Shown piece after piece: positions 52,195-61,647 of a stretch of DNA of 64,000 nt; position 1 is the stretch's first letter; each line of letters begins with the position of its first letter. The notes beneath the pieces are model-generated. The model saw only the letters and a program-made list of their open reading frames with translations. It did no database searches and was not told the origin of the DNA. The stretch covers positions 1 to 64,000 of the forward strand of contig NZ_QLSU01000037.1 of assembly GCF_003268775.1 (NCBI RefSeq), in the 5' to 3' direction. This DNA comes from Paraburkholderia unamae. GTDB lineage: Bacteria > Pseudomonadota > Gammaproteobacteria > Burkholderiales > Burkholderiaceae. The translations under genes were made by a program, and so were the position numbers.

Positions 52195-53440
52195 GGCTCT
52201 CCTCCTGCGCTTGTGCGTAAGTTTGTGCGCCGGCGCCCATGAGGATGCCCGCGCGCGGCGAAAAATTGAAGAACATGGGCAGCGTGGCCGCGCCAAGCGC
52301 GCCCGCATCGGGACCGAAGGTGCCGCGCACGAGCGCGGGCGTGCCGCGCGCCTCGGGCGCGGTGGCCGCCACGGCGATGCGCAGGCGCTGCATGAGTGTG
52401 TCGATGAGGCCCGCGTCCACGTCGGCGTCGAGCACCACGGCCGGCACGTCGAGCACGCAGAACGCGGAGCGCAGCGCGGGGGCGAGCGCGTCGATGCAGT
52501 CGTCCAGCCATTCCTGCACGCCGGGGTGGCCGCGCGCGATGCACGCTTCGAGATCGGCGCGGCTGTCGATCGTCTCGCCGCAATACTGCAAGTGGCGGCG
52601 CAGCGCGATGAGCGAGGCGCGCGAGAGCAGGATGTCCCACTGGCCCGCCGGCTTGTGCGCGGAGGGCAGGCGGCTTGGCGGCACGGGCATCACTGCGAAG
52701 TCGCCCGCATTGCCGGTGAGGCCGCGCACGCAGTCGCCGTCGATGGCGATGCCGCCGCCAATGGCCGGGCCGAGAAAGAGGTAGAGGAAGTCGTCGCGCT
52801 GGCGTCCGCAGCCGTAGAAAATTTCGGCGATGGCGGCCGCGTTGCCGTCGTTTTCGCTGAACACGGGCAGCGCCGTGGCGCGCGCGAGTTCGCCCGCGAA
52901 ATCGACATCGTTCCACACGCGGAAGGTGTCGGCGGGCAGGCCCAGTTCGCGCAGCCAGCTACCGAGGTTGTACGGCTGCGCAACGCCGATTCCGGCCAGG
53001 CGGCTGCGTTCCTCGCTCGTAAGGAGGCCTAACAGCTCGGCGATGTCGCGCTGCACGATTTCCTGCGCTTCGGACGGTTGCGGCAACAGCATGTCGCGCG
53101 AACGGCGCTCGATCATCTGGCCCGCGAAGTTCACGAGCACCGTTTCGATGTTGGTCCGGTCGAGCCGCACGCCGATGGCGAACGCGCCGCGCGGCGCGAG
53201 CCGCAGGAGCGAGGCGGGCTGACCGCGCTGGCCGTCGCGGCGGCCGCTCACCTCGATCAGGCCGTTGGCCGTGAGCGACGTGATGATGCTGCCCACCGCC
53301 GTGCTCGTGAGATTCGCGAGACGCGCGAGATCGGCCTTCGACGCCTCGCCCGCCCGACGCAACGCCTGAAGCAGCAGGCGCTCGTTGAAGCGGCGGACGT
53401 TGGCGGAATTGCTGCCCTGACCGACATGCGGACTTCTCAC
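52181..53440 (-). CDS. ROK-family transcriptional regulator
   Basis: A 419-residue protein: N-terminal winged helix (FNERLLLQALRRAGEASKAD, LARLANLTSTAVGSIITSL) and a C-terminal ROK kinase-like domain with SENDGNAAAIAEIFYGCG and FLGPAIGGGIAIDGDCVRG. The usual ROK zinc site (CGxxGCxE) is absent. It controls the ABC operon it heads; a 25-base palindrome lies 50 bases upstream of its start. Confidence 0.9.
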   Translation of the reverse strand: MRSPHVGQGSNSANVRRFNERLLLQALRRAGEASKADLARLANLTSTAVGSIITSLTANGLIEVSGRRDGQRGQPASLLRLAPRGAFAIGVRLDRTNIETVLVNFAGQMIERRSRDMLLPQPSEAQEIVQRDIAELLGLLTSEERSRLAGIGVAQPYNLGSWLRELGLPADTFRVWNDVDFAGELARATALPVFSENDGNAAAIAEIFYGCGRQRDDFLYLFLGPAIGGGIAIDGDCVRGLTGNAGDFAVMPVPPSRLPSAHKPAGQWDILLSRASLIALRRHLQYCGETIDSRADLEACIARGHPGVQEWLDDCIDALAPALRSAFCVLDVPAVVLDADVDAGLIDTLMQRLRIAVAATAPEARGTPALVRGTFGPDAGALGAATLPMFFNFSPRAGILMGAGAQTYAQAQEESHVAL

Positions 53441-53489
53441 TGTCTCCTCCAGAAAGAGGGGTCGGCGTTGGATGAACTGCGGTGCCGAC

Positions 53490-53514
53490 TAAATAAATCA
53501 AGTTGATTTATTTA
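53490..53514. promoter_or_regulatory. ROK operator palindrome
   Basis: Perfect 12-base arms with half-site TAAATAAATCAA around a single central G. AT-rich palindromes of this form are typical NagC/Mlc/ROK binding sites. It lies just upstream of the regulator gene. Confidence 0.7.
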
Positions 53515-53736
53515 ATGCCAGAAATCGGGGGCTGTCAGCCTGGGGAAATCCCGTTGAGGGTAGTAGGGCGCGATGAGGCGCACGCAAGCGTTGCGTGCCC
53601 CGATGCAAAAGCTTAGGAGACTTTTGCGACTATGGGGAGCAAGCGCGAAAACAAGCAGGGAGCGAGCAGAGGGCGTGCCCGCCCGCGCATGTGTGAGCCA
53701 TGCGCGGGCGAGTGTAAGGAGGGCGCGGGAGAGGTG

Positions 53737-54894
53737 TTACGAACGTGCTTCGGTCGTCGCGCGGCAAGCGAACCACCGGCGCGGCGCCTTGCCATCCGTC
53801 GCGTCTTCGCTTTGCGCAACCTCACGCCACCAGCGCTCGCCGCGATGCGGCTCATCGAGATCGAGCCGCTCGCCCATACGGGGCGTGGAGAGCGTCACCC
53901 CGCGCGCAAGCGCAAGGCCGGTCACGCGCTCGAACGGGTCCTGCCAGCGGTGCATCGCGAGGTCGAACGTGCCGTTGTGAATCGGCACGAGCCAGTTGCC
54001 GCGCAAGTCCACGTGCGCCTGCACCGTTTCCTCGGGCTGCATGTGCACGTACGGCCACTGCGGGTCGTACGCACCGGTTTCGATGAAGGTCGCATCGAAC
54101 GGACCGAGCTTTTCGCCAATCGTGCGAAAGCCGTCGAAGTAGCCCGTGTCGCCGCTGAAAAACACGCGCAGGTCGCCATCGGCGATCACCCACGAGGCCC
54201 ACAGCGTGCTGTTGCCGTCGAACAGGCTGCGCCCCGAGAAGTGCTGCGCGGGCGTGGCCGTGAATTCGACGCCTTCCACGTTCGTGCCTTGCCACCAGTC
54301 GAACTGGCGCACCTTCGCGCCTTCGATGCCCCATTCGATCAGCCGGTCGCCCACGCCGAGCGGCGTGAGAAATACGCCGGTTTGCGCGGCGAGCGCGAGC
54401 ACGGTTTCCCGGTCGAGATGGTCGTAGTGGTCGTGCGAGAGGATCACGCCGCGCAACGGCGGCAGGTCGGCAAGCGCAATGGGCGGCGCGTGGAAGCGCT
54501 TCGGTCCGAGGCTGCGAAACGGCGAGGCGCGCTCCGCGAACACGGGGTCGGTGATCCAGAACTCGCCGCGCAGCTTGAACAGCAACGTGGAGTGGCCGAG
54601 GCGGTAGACGCTGCGGTCGGGCGCGGCTTCGAGCTGCGCGCGCGTGAGCGGTTCTACGGGCAGCGCGCCGGCCGGCATCGTGCCGCTCGGCTTGTGGAAG
54701 ATCATGTTCCACATGATCCTCAGCGTTTTGCCGAGGCCTTCGGCCGGACGCGGGCGCACGTTGCGAAAGCGCTCGCCGTCGTGCTGCGGCGAAGTGTGCG
54801 AGAGCGCGCGCCCGCGTTGTGCGGTGCTCAGGCCCAGGGTACGGCTCAGCGATGCGAAAGGCGAGGTCATGGCGGCGGCGGCCTTTGGAAACAT
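53737..54894 (-). CDS. NAPE-PLD-like metallo-beta-lactamase-fold hydrolase
   Basis: A 385-residue MBL-fold protein. The metal motif is VILSHDHYDHLDRETVLAL; further ligands in FTATPAQHFSGRSLFDG, VFFSGDTGYFDGF and LVPIHNGTFDLAMH. The WxGHSTLLF-like RLGHSTLLFKLRGEFWITDP and the FSGR turn match UlaG/NAPE-PLD-type phosphodiesterases. ATG 54870 is an alternative start. Divergent from a TetR gene 65 bases away. Confidence 0.85.
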   Translation of the reverse strand: MFPKAAAAMTSPFASLSRTLGLSTAQRGRALSHTSPQHDGERFRNVRPRPAEGLGKTLRIMWNMIFHKPSGTMPAGALPVEPLTRAQLEAAPDRSVYRLGHSTLLFKLRGEFWITDPVFAERASPFRSLGPKRFHAPPIALADLPPLRGVILSHDHYDHLDRETVLALAAQTGVFLTPLGVGDRLIEWGIEGAKVRQFDWWQGTNVEGVEFTATPAQHFSGRSLFDGNSTLWASWVIADGDLRVFFSGDTGYFDGFRTIGEKLGPFDATFIETGAYDPQWPYVHMQPEETVQAHVDLRGNWLVPIHNGTFDLAMHRWQDPFERVTGLALARGVTLSTPRMGERLDLDEPHRGERWWREVAQSEDATDGKAPRRWFACRATTEARS

Positions 54895-54911
54895 GAAGTA
54901 GACTGCACAGT

Positions 54912-54940
54912 GTAGTTTATTCTGGCGAAAAGTAAACTAC
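54912..54940. promoter_or_regulatory. probable TetR operator between divergent genes
   Basis: GTAGTTTA (54912-54919) and TAAACTAC (54933-54940), 8-base arms with a 13-base spacer, centred between the MBL and TetR starts. Confidence 0.6.
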
Positions 54941-54958
54941 CTGGTGTAAAATTCTCGA

Positions 54959-55576
54959 ATGGATTGCACCCCAGCCACCCCACAGCGCCTGACCGACCGC
55001 AAGCGCGCCGCGATCGTCGCGGCGGCCATCGACGAATTCCTGGCCTCGGGCTTCGACGCCACGAGCATGGACCGTATCGCCGCGCGCGCCAGCGTCTCGA
55101 AGCGCACCGTCTACAACCATTTCACGAGCAAGGAGGCGCTGTTCGCGGCGATCCTGTGCCAGCTCTGGGACGCGAGCGCCGCCGGCGACGCGCCCGCCTA
55201 CCGCGCGGACGCGCCGTTGCGCGACCAGCTCGTCGAACTCCTCATGCGCAAGCTGCGGCTCCTGAACGACGAGTCGTTTCTCTCGCTCGCACGGGTGGCC
55301 ATCGCGGCCGGCATCCATTCGCCCGAGCGCGCGCGCGACATGGTGGCGCGCATCGGCGAGCGCGAGGAAGACCTCACGGTCTGGGTGCGCAGCGCCGCCG
55401 CCGACGCGCGCCTGAAAACGTCCGACCCCGCGTTCGCGGCGCAGCAGTTGCACGGCCTCGTGAAGGCCTTCGCGTTCTGGCCGCAGGTGACGATGGGGCA
55501 GCCGCCGCTCGACGTGGCGCAGCAGCGCCAGGTCGCGGAGTCGTCGGCCGATCTCTTTCTCGCGCGCTACGCCTGA
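54959..55576 (+). CDS. TetR family transcriptional regulator
   Basis: A 205-residue regulator: RKRAAIVAAAIDEFLASGFD and ASVSKRTVYNHFTSKEALFA form the DNA-binding domain; the C-terminal part resembles AefR-like TetR proteins (ARDMVARIGEREEDLTVWVR). Divergent from the MBL hydrolase, which it probably represses through the intervening inverted repeat. Confidence 0.88.
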   Translation: MDCTPATPQRLTDRKRAAIVAAAIDEFLASGFDATSMDRIAARASVSKRTVYNHFTSKEALFAAILCQLWDASAAGDAPAYRADAPLRDQLVELLMRKLRLLNDESFLSLARVAIAAGIHSPERARDMVARIGEREEDLTVWVRSAAADARLKTSDPAFAAQQLHGLVKAFAFWPQVTMGQPPLDVAQQRQVAESSADLFLARYA

Positions 55577-55688
55577 ACGGGCCACACGCGGTTATCAAGG
55601 CGGCGATAAGCAGCCACGCGCGCGCTCAGGTTTTTCTGGACTAGACTCTTGCCTTTCAGGATCGCAGGCCAACTGGAAGGAGAGGTTC

Positions 55689-56042
55689 ATGCCATACATG
55701 CTGCTCATCGCCGAGCCACGAGGTCAGCGCGACACGCGCGCACAAGCCGAAGGCGAGGCGCTCTATGCGCGTATGGTCGCGTTCGCCGAACAGCTCGCCG
55801 TCGAAGGTCGTCTGATCGACGCGCACGCCCTCACTTCGGACACGAACGGCGCGCGCGTGCAGGTGCGCGAAGGCCGTGCGAGCGTTGTTGACGGTCCGTT
55901 CGCCGAGGCGAAGGAGATGATCGGCGGCTTCTTCCTGCTCGATTGCGCGACGCGCGACGAGGCCCTCGCCATCGCGCGGCGCTGCCCAGCGGCCGAATGG
56001 GCGAGCGTGGAAGTGCGCGAAACCGGGCCGTGCTTTCGCTGA
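55689..56042 (+). CDS. YCII/DGPF-domain protein (first)
   Basis: A 117-residue YCII-fold protein with the family signature SVVDGPFAEAKEMIGGFFLL. AAGGAG lies upstream. DGPF proteins are encoded next to ECF42 sigma factors; their function is not known. First gene of the four-gene sigma operon. Confidence 0.88.
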   Translation: MPYMLLIAEPRGQRDTRAQAEGEALYARMVAFAEQLAVEGRLIDAHALTSDTNGARVQVREGRASVVDGPFAEAKEMIGGFFLLDCATRDEALAIARRCPAAEWASVEVRETGPCFR

Positions 56043-56204
56043 ACGCACGCGCATTGCGCCTGGTGCCTGGTGCTTTCCCTGGGTAACGAGAAAAAAAGCA
56101 AAAAAACTTCCGCCCGTTGTCGAGTTGCTCGGGCCTCGCGCGTCGTACCCATGAGCGCGCCAATCGGCGCCGCTTGCTTCGAATGTCATATTCAGGAGAA
56201 GACA

Positions 56205-56627
56205 ATGCGATTCATGATCATGGTGCGCGCGAACGCGCTGAGCGAATCGGGCGAGCCCCCCGACGACGTGGAGATATTCGCCCAGATGGCCAGGTATCAC
56301 GAGGAACTGGCGAAGGCGGGCGTGCTGCTCGACGCCTCGGGCCTGCACCCCAGCTCGCGCGGTTTTCGCGTGCGCTACACGAACGGTAAGCCCGCGATCG
56401 TGGACGGCCCGTTTACCGAAACGAAAGAGCTGATTGCGGGCTACACGCTGATCCAGGTGCGCTCGCGCGACGAGGCGCTCGAATGGGCGCGCCGCTTCCC
56501 CTCGCCGTTCGGCACGCACGCCGACAGCGAGATCGAGGTGCGCCAGCTCTATGAGCTGGAAGACCTCCCGCAATGCGAAGGCGTCGAGGCATTTCGCCAG
56601 CTCGATGTGCAAAATAAGGCATCCTGA
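56205..56627 (+). CDS. YCII/DGPF-domain protein (second)
   Basis: 140 residues from ATG 56205 (AGGAGA upstream). Signature AIVDGPFTETKELIAGYTLI. The C-terminus is longer than the first copy. A gap of about 160 bases separates the two, so each may have its own expression control. Confidence 0.88.
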   Translation: MRFMIMVRANALSESGEPPDDVEIFAQMARYHEELAKAGVLLDASGLHPSSRGFRVRYTNGKPAIVDGPFTETKELIAGYTLIQVRSRDEALEWARRFPSPFGTHADSEIEVRQLYELEDLPQCEGVEAFRQLDVQNKAS

Positions 56628-56678
56628 CTATCTCGCCATCGGCGAATCCCATCAACGGAACTTTGCAGGAAAACGATC

Positions 56679-57101
56679 ATGCACAAGCATATTTTCGTCA
56701 ATCTGGGCGTGCGCGACCTCAAGCGCTCGATGGACTTCTTCGGCCAAATGGGCTTCAGCTTCGATCCGAAATTCACCAACGAGCAGGCCGCCTGCATGGT
56801 GCTGGGCGAGAACATGTACGCCATGCTGCTCACCACGGACTTCATGCGCGGCTTCACCGACAAGGCGCTCGTGGACGCGCGCGAAAGCACCGAAGTGCTC
56901 ACCTGCCTCTCGTGCGTCTCGCGCGAGGAGGTAGACAGCCTGGTCGACAAGGCGCTCGCGGCGGGTGGCACCTCGAAGCGCCCGCCCATGGAGTGCGGCA
57001 CCGAGATGTACGGCCGCAGCTTCGAAGACCCCGACGGCCACATCTGGGAGCTGATGTACATGTCGCCGGCGGCCGTGGAAAAGGGCGCGCACGGCTCGTG
57101 A
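56679..57101 (+). CDS. VOC/glyoxalase-like protein
   Basis: A 140-residue vicinal-oxygen-chelate fold protein: HIFVNLGVRDLKRSMDFFGQ, MGFSFDPKFTNEQAACMVLG, and the C-terminal metal-ligand segment FEDPDGHIWELMYM. Homologues accompany DGPF/ECF42 operons. Substrate unknown. Its stop overlaps the sigma factor start as GTGA. Confidence 0.88.
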   Translation: MHKHIFVNLGVRDLKRSMDFFGQMGFSFDPKFTNEQAACMVLGENMYAMLLTTDFMRGFTDKALVDARESTEVLTCLSCVSREEVDSLVDKALAAGGTSKRPPMECGTEMYGRSFEDPDGHIWELMYMSPAAVEKGAHGS

Positions 57102-58393
57102 CGCGCGAGACGGATGCGTTTGCCGCGACGCGCCGCGCGGTCGAAGCCGTGTGGCGCATCGAGTCGGCGCGCGTGATCGCGCATGCGGCGCGCATCGTGC
57201 GCGACGTGGGCGTGGCCGAGGAGGTCGCGCAGGACGCGTTCGTCGCCGCGCTGGAGAGCTGGCCCGCGAGCGGCATTCCCGATAACCCCGGAGCGTGGCT
57301 CATGACCGCCGCGAAACATCGCGCGCTCGACCGTCTGCGGCGCGCGGCCTCGCATGCGCGCGCGCACGAAGCGATGGGCGCGGACCTCGAAGCGCTCGAA
57401 GCGCATTTCGCGCCCGATATCGTCGATGCGCTGGATGCCGCGCGCGAGGATGAGATCGGCGACGATCTGCTGCGGCTCGTGTTCGTGGCGTGTCATCCGG
57501 TGCTGCCGAAGGAGGGGCGCGTCGCGCTCACGCTGCGGCTCATCGGCGGGCTCGCCACGGCCGAGATCGCTCGCGCGTTCCTCGTGCCCGAGGCGACCGT
57601 GGCGCAACGCATCGTGCGCGCGAAGCGCACGCTCGCGGCGGCGAAGGTGCCGTTCGAAGTGCCGCGGCTCGCGGAACTCGCGCCCCGGCTTGCTTCGGTG
57701 TTCGAAGTCATTTACCTGATCTTCAACGAAGGCTACACGGCCACGGCGGGCGAGGACTGGACCCGCCCGGCGCTGTGCGAAGAAGCGTTGCGCCTTGGCC
57801 GCATGCTCGCCGAACTCGTGCCGCACGAGGGCGAGGCGCATGGCCTCGTCGCGTTGATGGAGTTGCAGGCTTCGCGTTTGCGCGCCCGCGTGGACGCAGC
57901 GGGCCGCGCGGTGCTGCTCGCCGACCAGGACCGCAGCCGCTGGGATGCGCTGCTGATCCGCCGCGGCTTCGCCGCGCTCGCGCGAGGCGCGGCCTGCGGG
58001 GGCGCGCCGGGCCGCTATGCGTTGCAGGCCGCGCTCGCGGCATGCCATGCGCGCGCGCCGAGCACGGCGGCGACCGACTGGGCGCAAATCGTCTCGATCT
58101 ACGACGCGCTGCTGGCGCTCGACGACTCGCCCGTCGTGCGCCTGAATCGCGCCGTGGCGGTGGGCATGGAGCACGGGCCGCAGGCGGCGCTCGATCTCGT
58201 CGATGCGCTGTGCGAAGAACCCGCACTGCGCCACTACCCCTGGTTGCCCGCGACGCGCGGCGACCTGCTCGAAAAGCTCGCCCGGCCGGGCGAGGCGCGC
58301 GCGGCGTTCGAGCGCGCGGCGGCCCTCACGCAAAACGCGCGCGACCGCGAAGTGCTGCTGGCGCGCGCGCAGGCATGCATGCCGCACGGCTAG
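57098..58393 (+). CDS. ECF42-type sigma factor with C-terminal TPR-like domain
   Basis: 431 residues from GTG 57098, overlapping the VOC stop. Region 2 (VIAHAARIVRDVGVAEEVAQ, DAFVAALESW, GAWLMTAAKHRALDRLRR) and region 4 (VALTLRLIGGLATAEIARAF, LVPEATVAQRIVRAKRTL) are followed by a roughly 200-residue helical extension (VIYLIFNEGYTATAGEDWTR, YALQAALAACHARAPS, WAQIVSIYDALLALDDSPVV). This extension and the DGPF neighbours define ECF42; no anti-sigma factor is encoded, in line with the group. Confidence 0.92.
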   Translation: MTRETDAFAATRRAVEAVWRIESARVIAHAARIVRDVGVAEEVAQDAFVAALESWPASGIPDNPGAWLMTAAKHRALDRLRRAASHARAHEAMGADLEALEAHFAPDIVDALDAAREDEIGDDLLRLVFVACHPVLPKEGRVALTLRLIGGLATAEIARAFLVPEATVAQRIVRAKRTLAAAKVPFEVPRLAELAPRLASVFEVIYLIFNEGYTATAGEDWTRPALCEEALRLGRMLAELVPHEGEAHGLVALMELQASRLRARVDAAGRAVLLADQDRSRWDALLIRRGFAALARGAACGGAPGRYALQAALAACHARAPSTAATDWAQIVSIYDALLALDDSPVVRLNRAVAVGMEHGPQAALDLVDALCEEPALRHYPWLPATRGDLLEKLARPGEARAAFERAAALTQNARDREVLLARAQACMPHG

Positions 58394-58539
58394 CGAAGAT
58401 TCTCAACGCGGCTTGCAACACGGCCTGCAAAGCGAAAAGAGGACGGTTCCGAAGCGCTTCTGAAATCACGGGGCACGAAGCTTGCTACCTGTGCGCGCGG
58501 ACCCACTCTTATCGCGGAGTCATCCGCGCAGGCCTTTCG

Positions 58540-59610
58540 ATGATTTCAAAAGCTACGATTCTTGCGGTGTCGTGCTCGGCGTTGCTGGGCACGGCGTGTG
58601 TGCATCTCGGCCCAACGCGCTTGCGCGCCGATCAGGTGGACTACGCGAGGGCGCTGGGCGACGCGAAAAAGCGCGAGATTCTCGCGTCGGTCGTCGGCTT
58701 GCGTTACGGCGACGCGCCCGCGTTCCTCTCGGTCAGCTCGATCATCGCCGCCTACCAGTTCGATTCGACGGCGGGCGCAACCGGCAATATCGGCTCGGGC
58801 TCGCAACCGAATTACGCGCTCGCGACCGGCAGCGTTTCCTGGTCGAACCGCCCGACCTTCACGTTCTCGCCCACGACGGGCGAAGCGTTCGCCGCCGCCT
58901 ACATCCGGCCGCTCGCGCCAGAACTCGTGCTGCCGCTCGCCGAAGGCGGCATGCCGGTCGATCTGCTGCTGCGGATCGGCGCGCAGTCGATCGGCGGCTT
59001 GCAGAACGGCAGTGCGCTCGGCGGCGAGAACAGCGCGGGATCGGCGGGCTTCTTCCAGCTCTTGCAGGCGCTCAGGCGCTTGCAGCTCGCCGGCGAATTG
59101 AGCGTGGAGTCGCGCAGCGAGAACGGCAAGAACAGCGTCTACCTCGCGCTGGGCGCGACGAACAGCGCGCAGTCGCCAGAAGTTTCGGCGGATCTCGCGC
59201 GCGTGCGTGAACTGCTGCATCTCGCGGCGGACACGCGCACTTACCAGATCGTCTATGGACCGTCGGCGCAAGGGGGCAGCCGTATTCCCATGGTCACGCG
59301 CTCGGTGCTCGGCATTCTGACCAATATCGGCGCGCAGGTGCAGGTGCCGCCCGACCAGGTGGCGAGCGGTGCGACCAAGCCCACGGTTGACCTGATCGGC
59401 GGTGAAACACGGCCGATCATCATCGTGCGCGCGGGACCGAAAGCGCCTGCCGACGCCTATGTCGCCATCGATTACGACGGCACGGCGTACTGGGTCGATC
59501 GCGGCGACTTCGACTCGAAATACGCGTTCACGGTCCTGCAAAATCTCATGGCGCTCGCGGAAGCCGACACGAGCGCCAAGGCGCCGGTCGTGACGATACC
59601 GGCCAACTAG
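58540..59610 (+). CDS. predicted lipoprotein of unknown function
   Basis: 356 residues from ATG 58540 (GCAGG upstream). A lipoprotein-like signal with Cys in SALLGTACVHLG, followed by RADQVDYARALGDAKKREIL and a long beta-rich region. Resembles hypothetical outer-membrane-associated proteins of Burkholderiales. Converges with the next gene, overlapping by a few bases. Confidence 0.75.
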   Translation: MISKATILAVSCSALLGTACVHLGPTRLRADQVDYARALGDAKKREILASVVGLRYGDAPAFLSVSSIIAAYQFDSTAGATGNIGSGSQPNYALATGSVSWSNRPTFTFSPTTGEAFAAAYIRPLAPELVLPLAEGGMPVDLLLRIGAQSIGGLQNGSALGGENSAGSAGFFQLLQALRRLQLAGELSVESRSENGKNSVYLALGATNSAQSPEVSADLARVRELLHLAADTRTYQIVYGPSAQGGSRIPMVTRSVLGILTNIGAQVQVPPDQVASGATKPTVDLIGGETRPIIIVRAGPKAPADAYVAIDYDGTAYWVDRGDFDSKYAFTVLQNLMALAEADTSAKAPVVTIPAN

Positions 59611-60020
59611 GCGACAGGCTTGCCGAAAACCCGCGCCCAGACCGCGCGCACGCGCCGCGCGCGATCTTCGAGCAAATACCACGCGGCGAGCGCGAAGAGG
59701 CCCGACATCACGCCCGTCAACAAGTGCTCAAGAACGGGAATGCGGTAATGGCTTTTGTGCGACCACGCGTCGCCGATCGTCGTCAGGCAGCCGACGATGA
59801 ACGCGTTGCCGTAGCGGTGCGAATAGAGCCTCGACGCGGGCGTGAACGTGAGCAGCACCGCAAGGAGGCCGGTGAGAAGACCCGTTTGAAGCGCAATGCC
59901 CCAGTGTGTGAGGCTCAGGATGTTGCCCCAGCTTCCGGGCATGCACGTCATGCACGCACTGGTCGGTTGCCAGAAACGCTGGATGAACAGCCGTGCGCGA
60001 CGTGTCCAGCCGATCGACAT
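59607..60020 (-). CDS. small membrane protein of unknown function
   Basis: 137 residues from ATG 60020, with GGGGAAA upstream. Two or three hydrophobic helices (IALQTGLLTGLLAVLLTF, YGNAFIVGCLTTIGDAWSH, HLLTGVMSGLFALAAWYLLE). Two Cys in ACMTCMPGSWG near the N-terminus. Not recognised; lies downstream of the solA-like gene on the same strand. Confidence 0.65.
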   Translation of the reverse strand: MSIGWTRRARLFIQRFWQPTSACMTCMPGSWGNILSLTHWGIALQTGLLTGLLAVLLTFTPASRLYSHRYGNAFIVGCLTTIGDAWSHKSHYRIPVLEHLLTGVMSGLFALAAWYLLEDRARRVRAVWARVFGKPVA

Positions 60021-60064
60021 GACGTTTCCCCTTTTGCGCCGCCCGCTTGCCGCGAGCGCGCACG

Positions 60065-61222
60065 CTACGCAAAACGCTTGCGCGCGAACATCGCGAGATC
60101 GATGTGGCTCGTGCCTTGCGTAATGCGCTCGGCGAGCGCTTCGCCTATCGCGCTCGCGAACTTGAAGCCGTGGCCCGAAAAACCGGTGGCGACGTGAACG
60201 TTCGGGCAGGCGGGCACGCGGTCGATGATGAAATGCGTGTCGGGCGTCATGTCGTATTCGCACGCGCGGCCCACGCGCAGTTTGCCCGCGCCCGGCAGAT
60301 AGCGTTGCAGGAAGCCTTGCAGGTCGGCGAGGTCGGTGGGCTCGGCTCCGAACGGCGCGAGTGCGGCGTCCACCGCCACGGGCTCGCCGCCGTCATGGCG
60401 GCCAAGCTTCAGACCGCTGCCGTCGAGATCGGGAAAGCCGTAGTACCCGCCGTTCTCCGAGGCGACGAAAAAGCCGGGGAAGCGCTCGGGCGCAAAGAGG
60501 CCGGCGGCGGGCTCGAACCACGCGAAGGTCTTGCGCACGCGGGTGACGGGAACGTCGAGGCCCAGCGCTGCGAGCAGAGGCTGCGTCGATTTCCCGGCGC
60601 ACACGATCAGGTCGCGCGCCGAGAACTGTTCGCCGGCGTCGGTCCAGACGCTCACGCTTTCCCGGCCGTGGCACGCAAGGCGCGTGACGCGTGTGCCGGT
60701 GCGCAGCGTTGCGCCAAGCGCGCAGGCCAGCTCGCGATACGCACGAATGGCGCGCTCGCAGTAAAGCACACCCGCGTCGGGCTCGAAGCTGACGATCTGC
60801 CCGGCGGTGAGGTGCCATGCGGGCCAGCGCTGGCTGGCCTGCGCACCGTCGAGCGTTTCGAGCGCGAGCCCGTGGCGCTGCGCACTGCGCTGCACCTCGC
60901 GCAGGAAGGGATCGTCGGGCGAACCGATATTGACCACGCCGGTGCGTGCGAAGAGGGTCGCGCCGGTTTCCCGCTCCAGGTCTTCCCAAAGCTGCTGCGC
61001 GCGCAGCGCGAGCGGCACATACGCCGCGCCTTCGCCGTAGGCGTGGCGGATGAGGCGCGTGCCGCCGTGATGCGCGCCCTGGTCGTGAGGCGGATCGCCC
61101 GCGTCGACCAGCAGCACCTTGTTGCCAAGCCGGCTCAGGTAGTAGCCGGCGGCCATACCCATCGAGCCCGCGCCGACGATGAGCGTGTCAAAGGATCGAT
61201 CGTTGAGATTGGGAGTTTGCAT
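60065..61222 (-). CDS. solA: N-methyl-amino-acid oxidase, SolA/MSOX family
   Basis: 385 residues from ATG 61222. FAD-binding Rossmann motif FDTLIVGAGSMGMAAGYYLS, the flavin-contact segment HHGGTRLIRHAYGEGAAYVP, and the C-terminal RACEYDMTPDTHFIIDRVP with the Cys used for covalent FAD attachment in monomeric sarcosine oxidases and SolA. It should oxidise N-methyl amino acids (sarcosine, N-methyl-tryptophan) and release H2O2 and formaldehyde. Substrate choice is not fixed by sequence. Confidence 0.88.
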   Translation of the reverse strand: MQTPNLNDRSFDTLIVGAGSMGMAAGYYLSRLGNKVLLVDAGDPPHDQGAHHGGTRLIRHAYGEGAAYVPLALRAQQLWEDLERETGATLFARTGVVNIGSPDDPFLREVQRSAQRHGLALETLDGAQASQRWPAWHLTAGQIVSFEPDAGVLYCERAIRAYRELACALGATLRTGTRVTRLACHGRESVSVWTDAGEQFSARDLIVCAGKSTQPLLAALGLDVPVTRVRKTFAWFEPAAGLFAPERFPGFFVASENGGYYGFPDLDGSGLKLGRHDGGEPVAVDAALAPFGAEPTDLADLQGFLQRYLPGAGKLRVGRACEYDMTPDTHFIIDRVPACPNVHVATGFSGHGFKFASAIGEALAERITQGTSHIDLAMFARKRFA

Positions 61223-61365
61223 GGATAGCGGGAGCACGCCGACGAATTGCAAGCTCCCGCGCCGGCAACGGGCGGGAGTGGATGCGGGCTTTCATTGTCG
61301 GCACTCGCAGCGCTCCTGTCGAGCGCAACGGCGCGTGACTCTCGCGGAAACGGACAAGAAGCGGA

Positions 61366-61647
61366 TCAGGCCCGCTCGGTCGGCGCGACGCTGAGGAGCG
61401 CCTCGCGCTCCAGATGGTCGAGCAGGCCGACGATGCGCCTGCGCTGCGTGGCCACCAGATCGTAGGTTTCGGCGACGGCGCGCAGGCGTTTGCGCCAGTA
61501 GGCGTAGTCGAAGCCGCTCACGGCGGCGCCTTCATTGCGGGTGAAGTACTGGACCATGCGTTCGACGTGGTCGAGCTGGGTGTCGGCCAGCGCCGCCGGT
61601 AGTAGCCCCGTGGTCTTCGGGGGCGCTTCTTTATCCAGAGTGATCAT
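61366..61647 (-). CDS. small hypothetical protein
   Basis: 93 residues from ATG 61647 (GAGAAA upstream). Predicted all-helical: ALADTQLDHVERMVQYFTRN, GFDYAYWRKRLRAVAETYDL, VATQRRRIVGLLDHLEREAL. No motif that assigns function. Confidence 0.65.
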   Translation of the reverse strand: MITLDKEAPPKTTGLLPAALADTQLDHVERMVQYFTRNEGAAVSGFDYAYWRKRLRAVAETYDLVATQRRRIVGLLDHLEREALLSVAPTERA

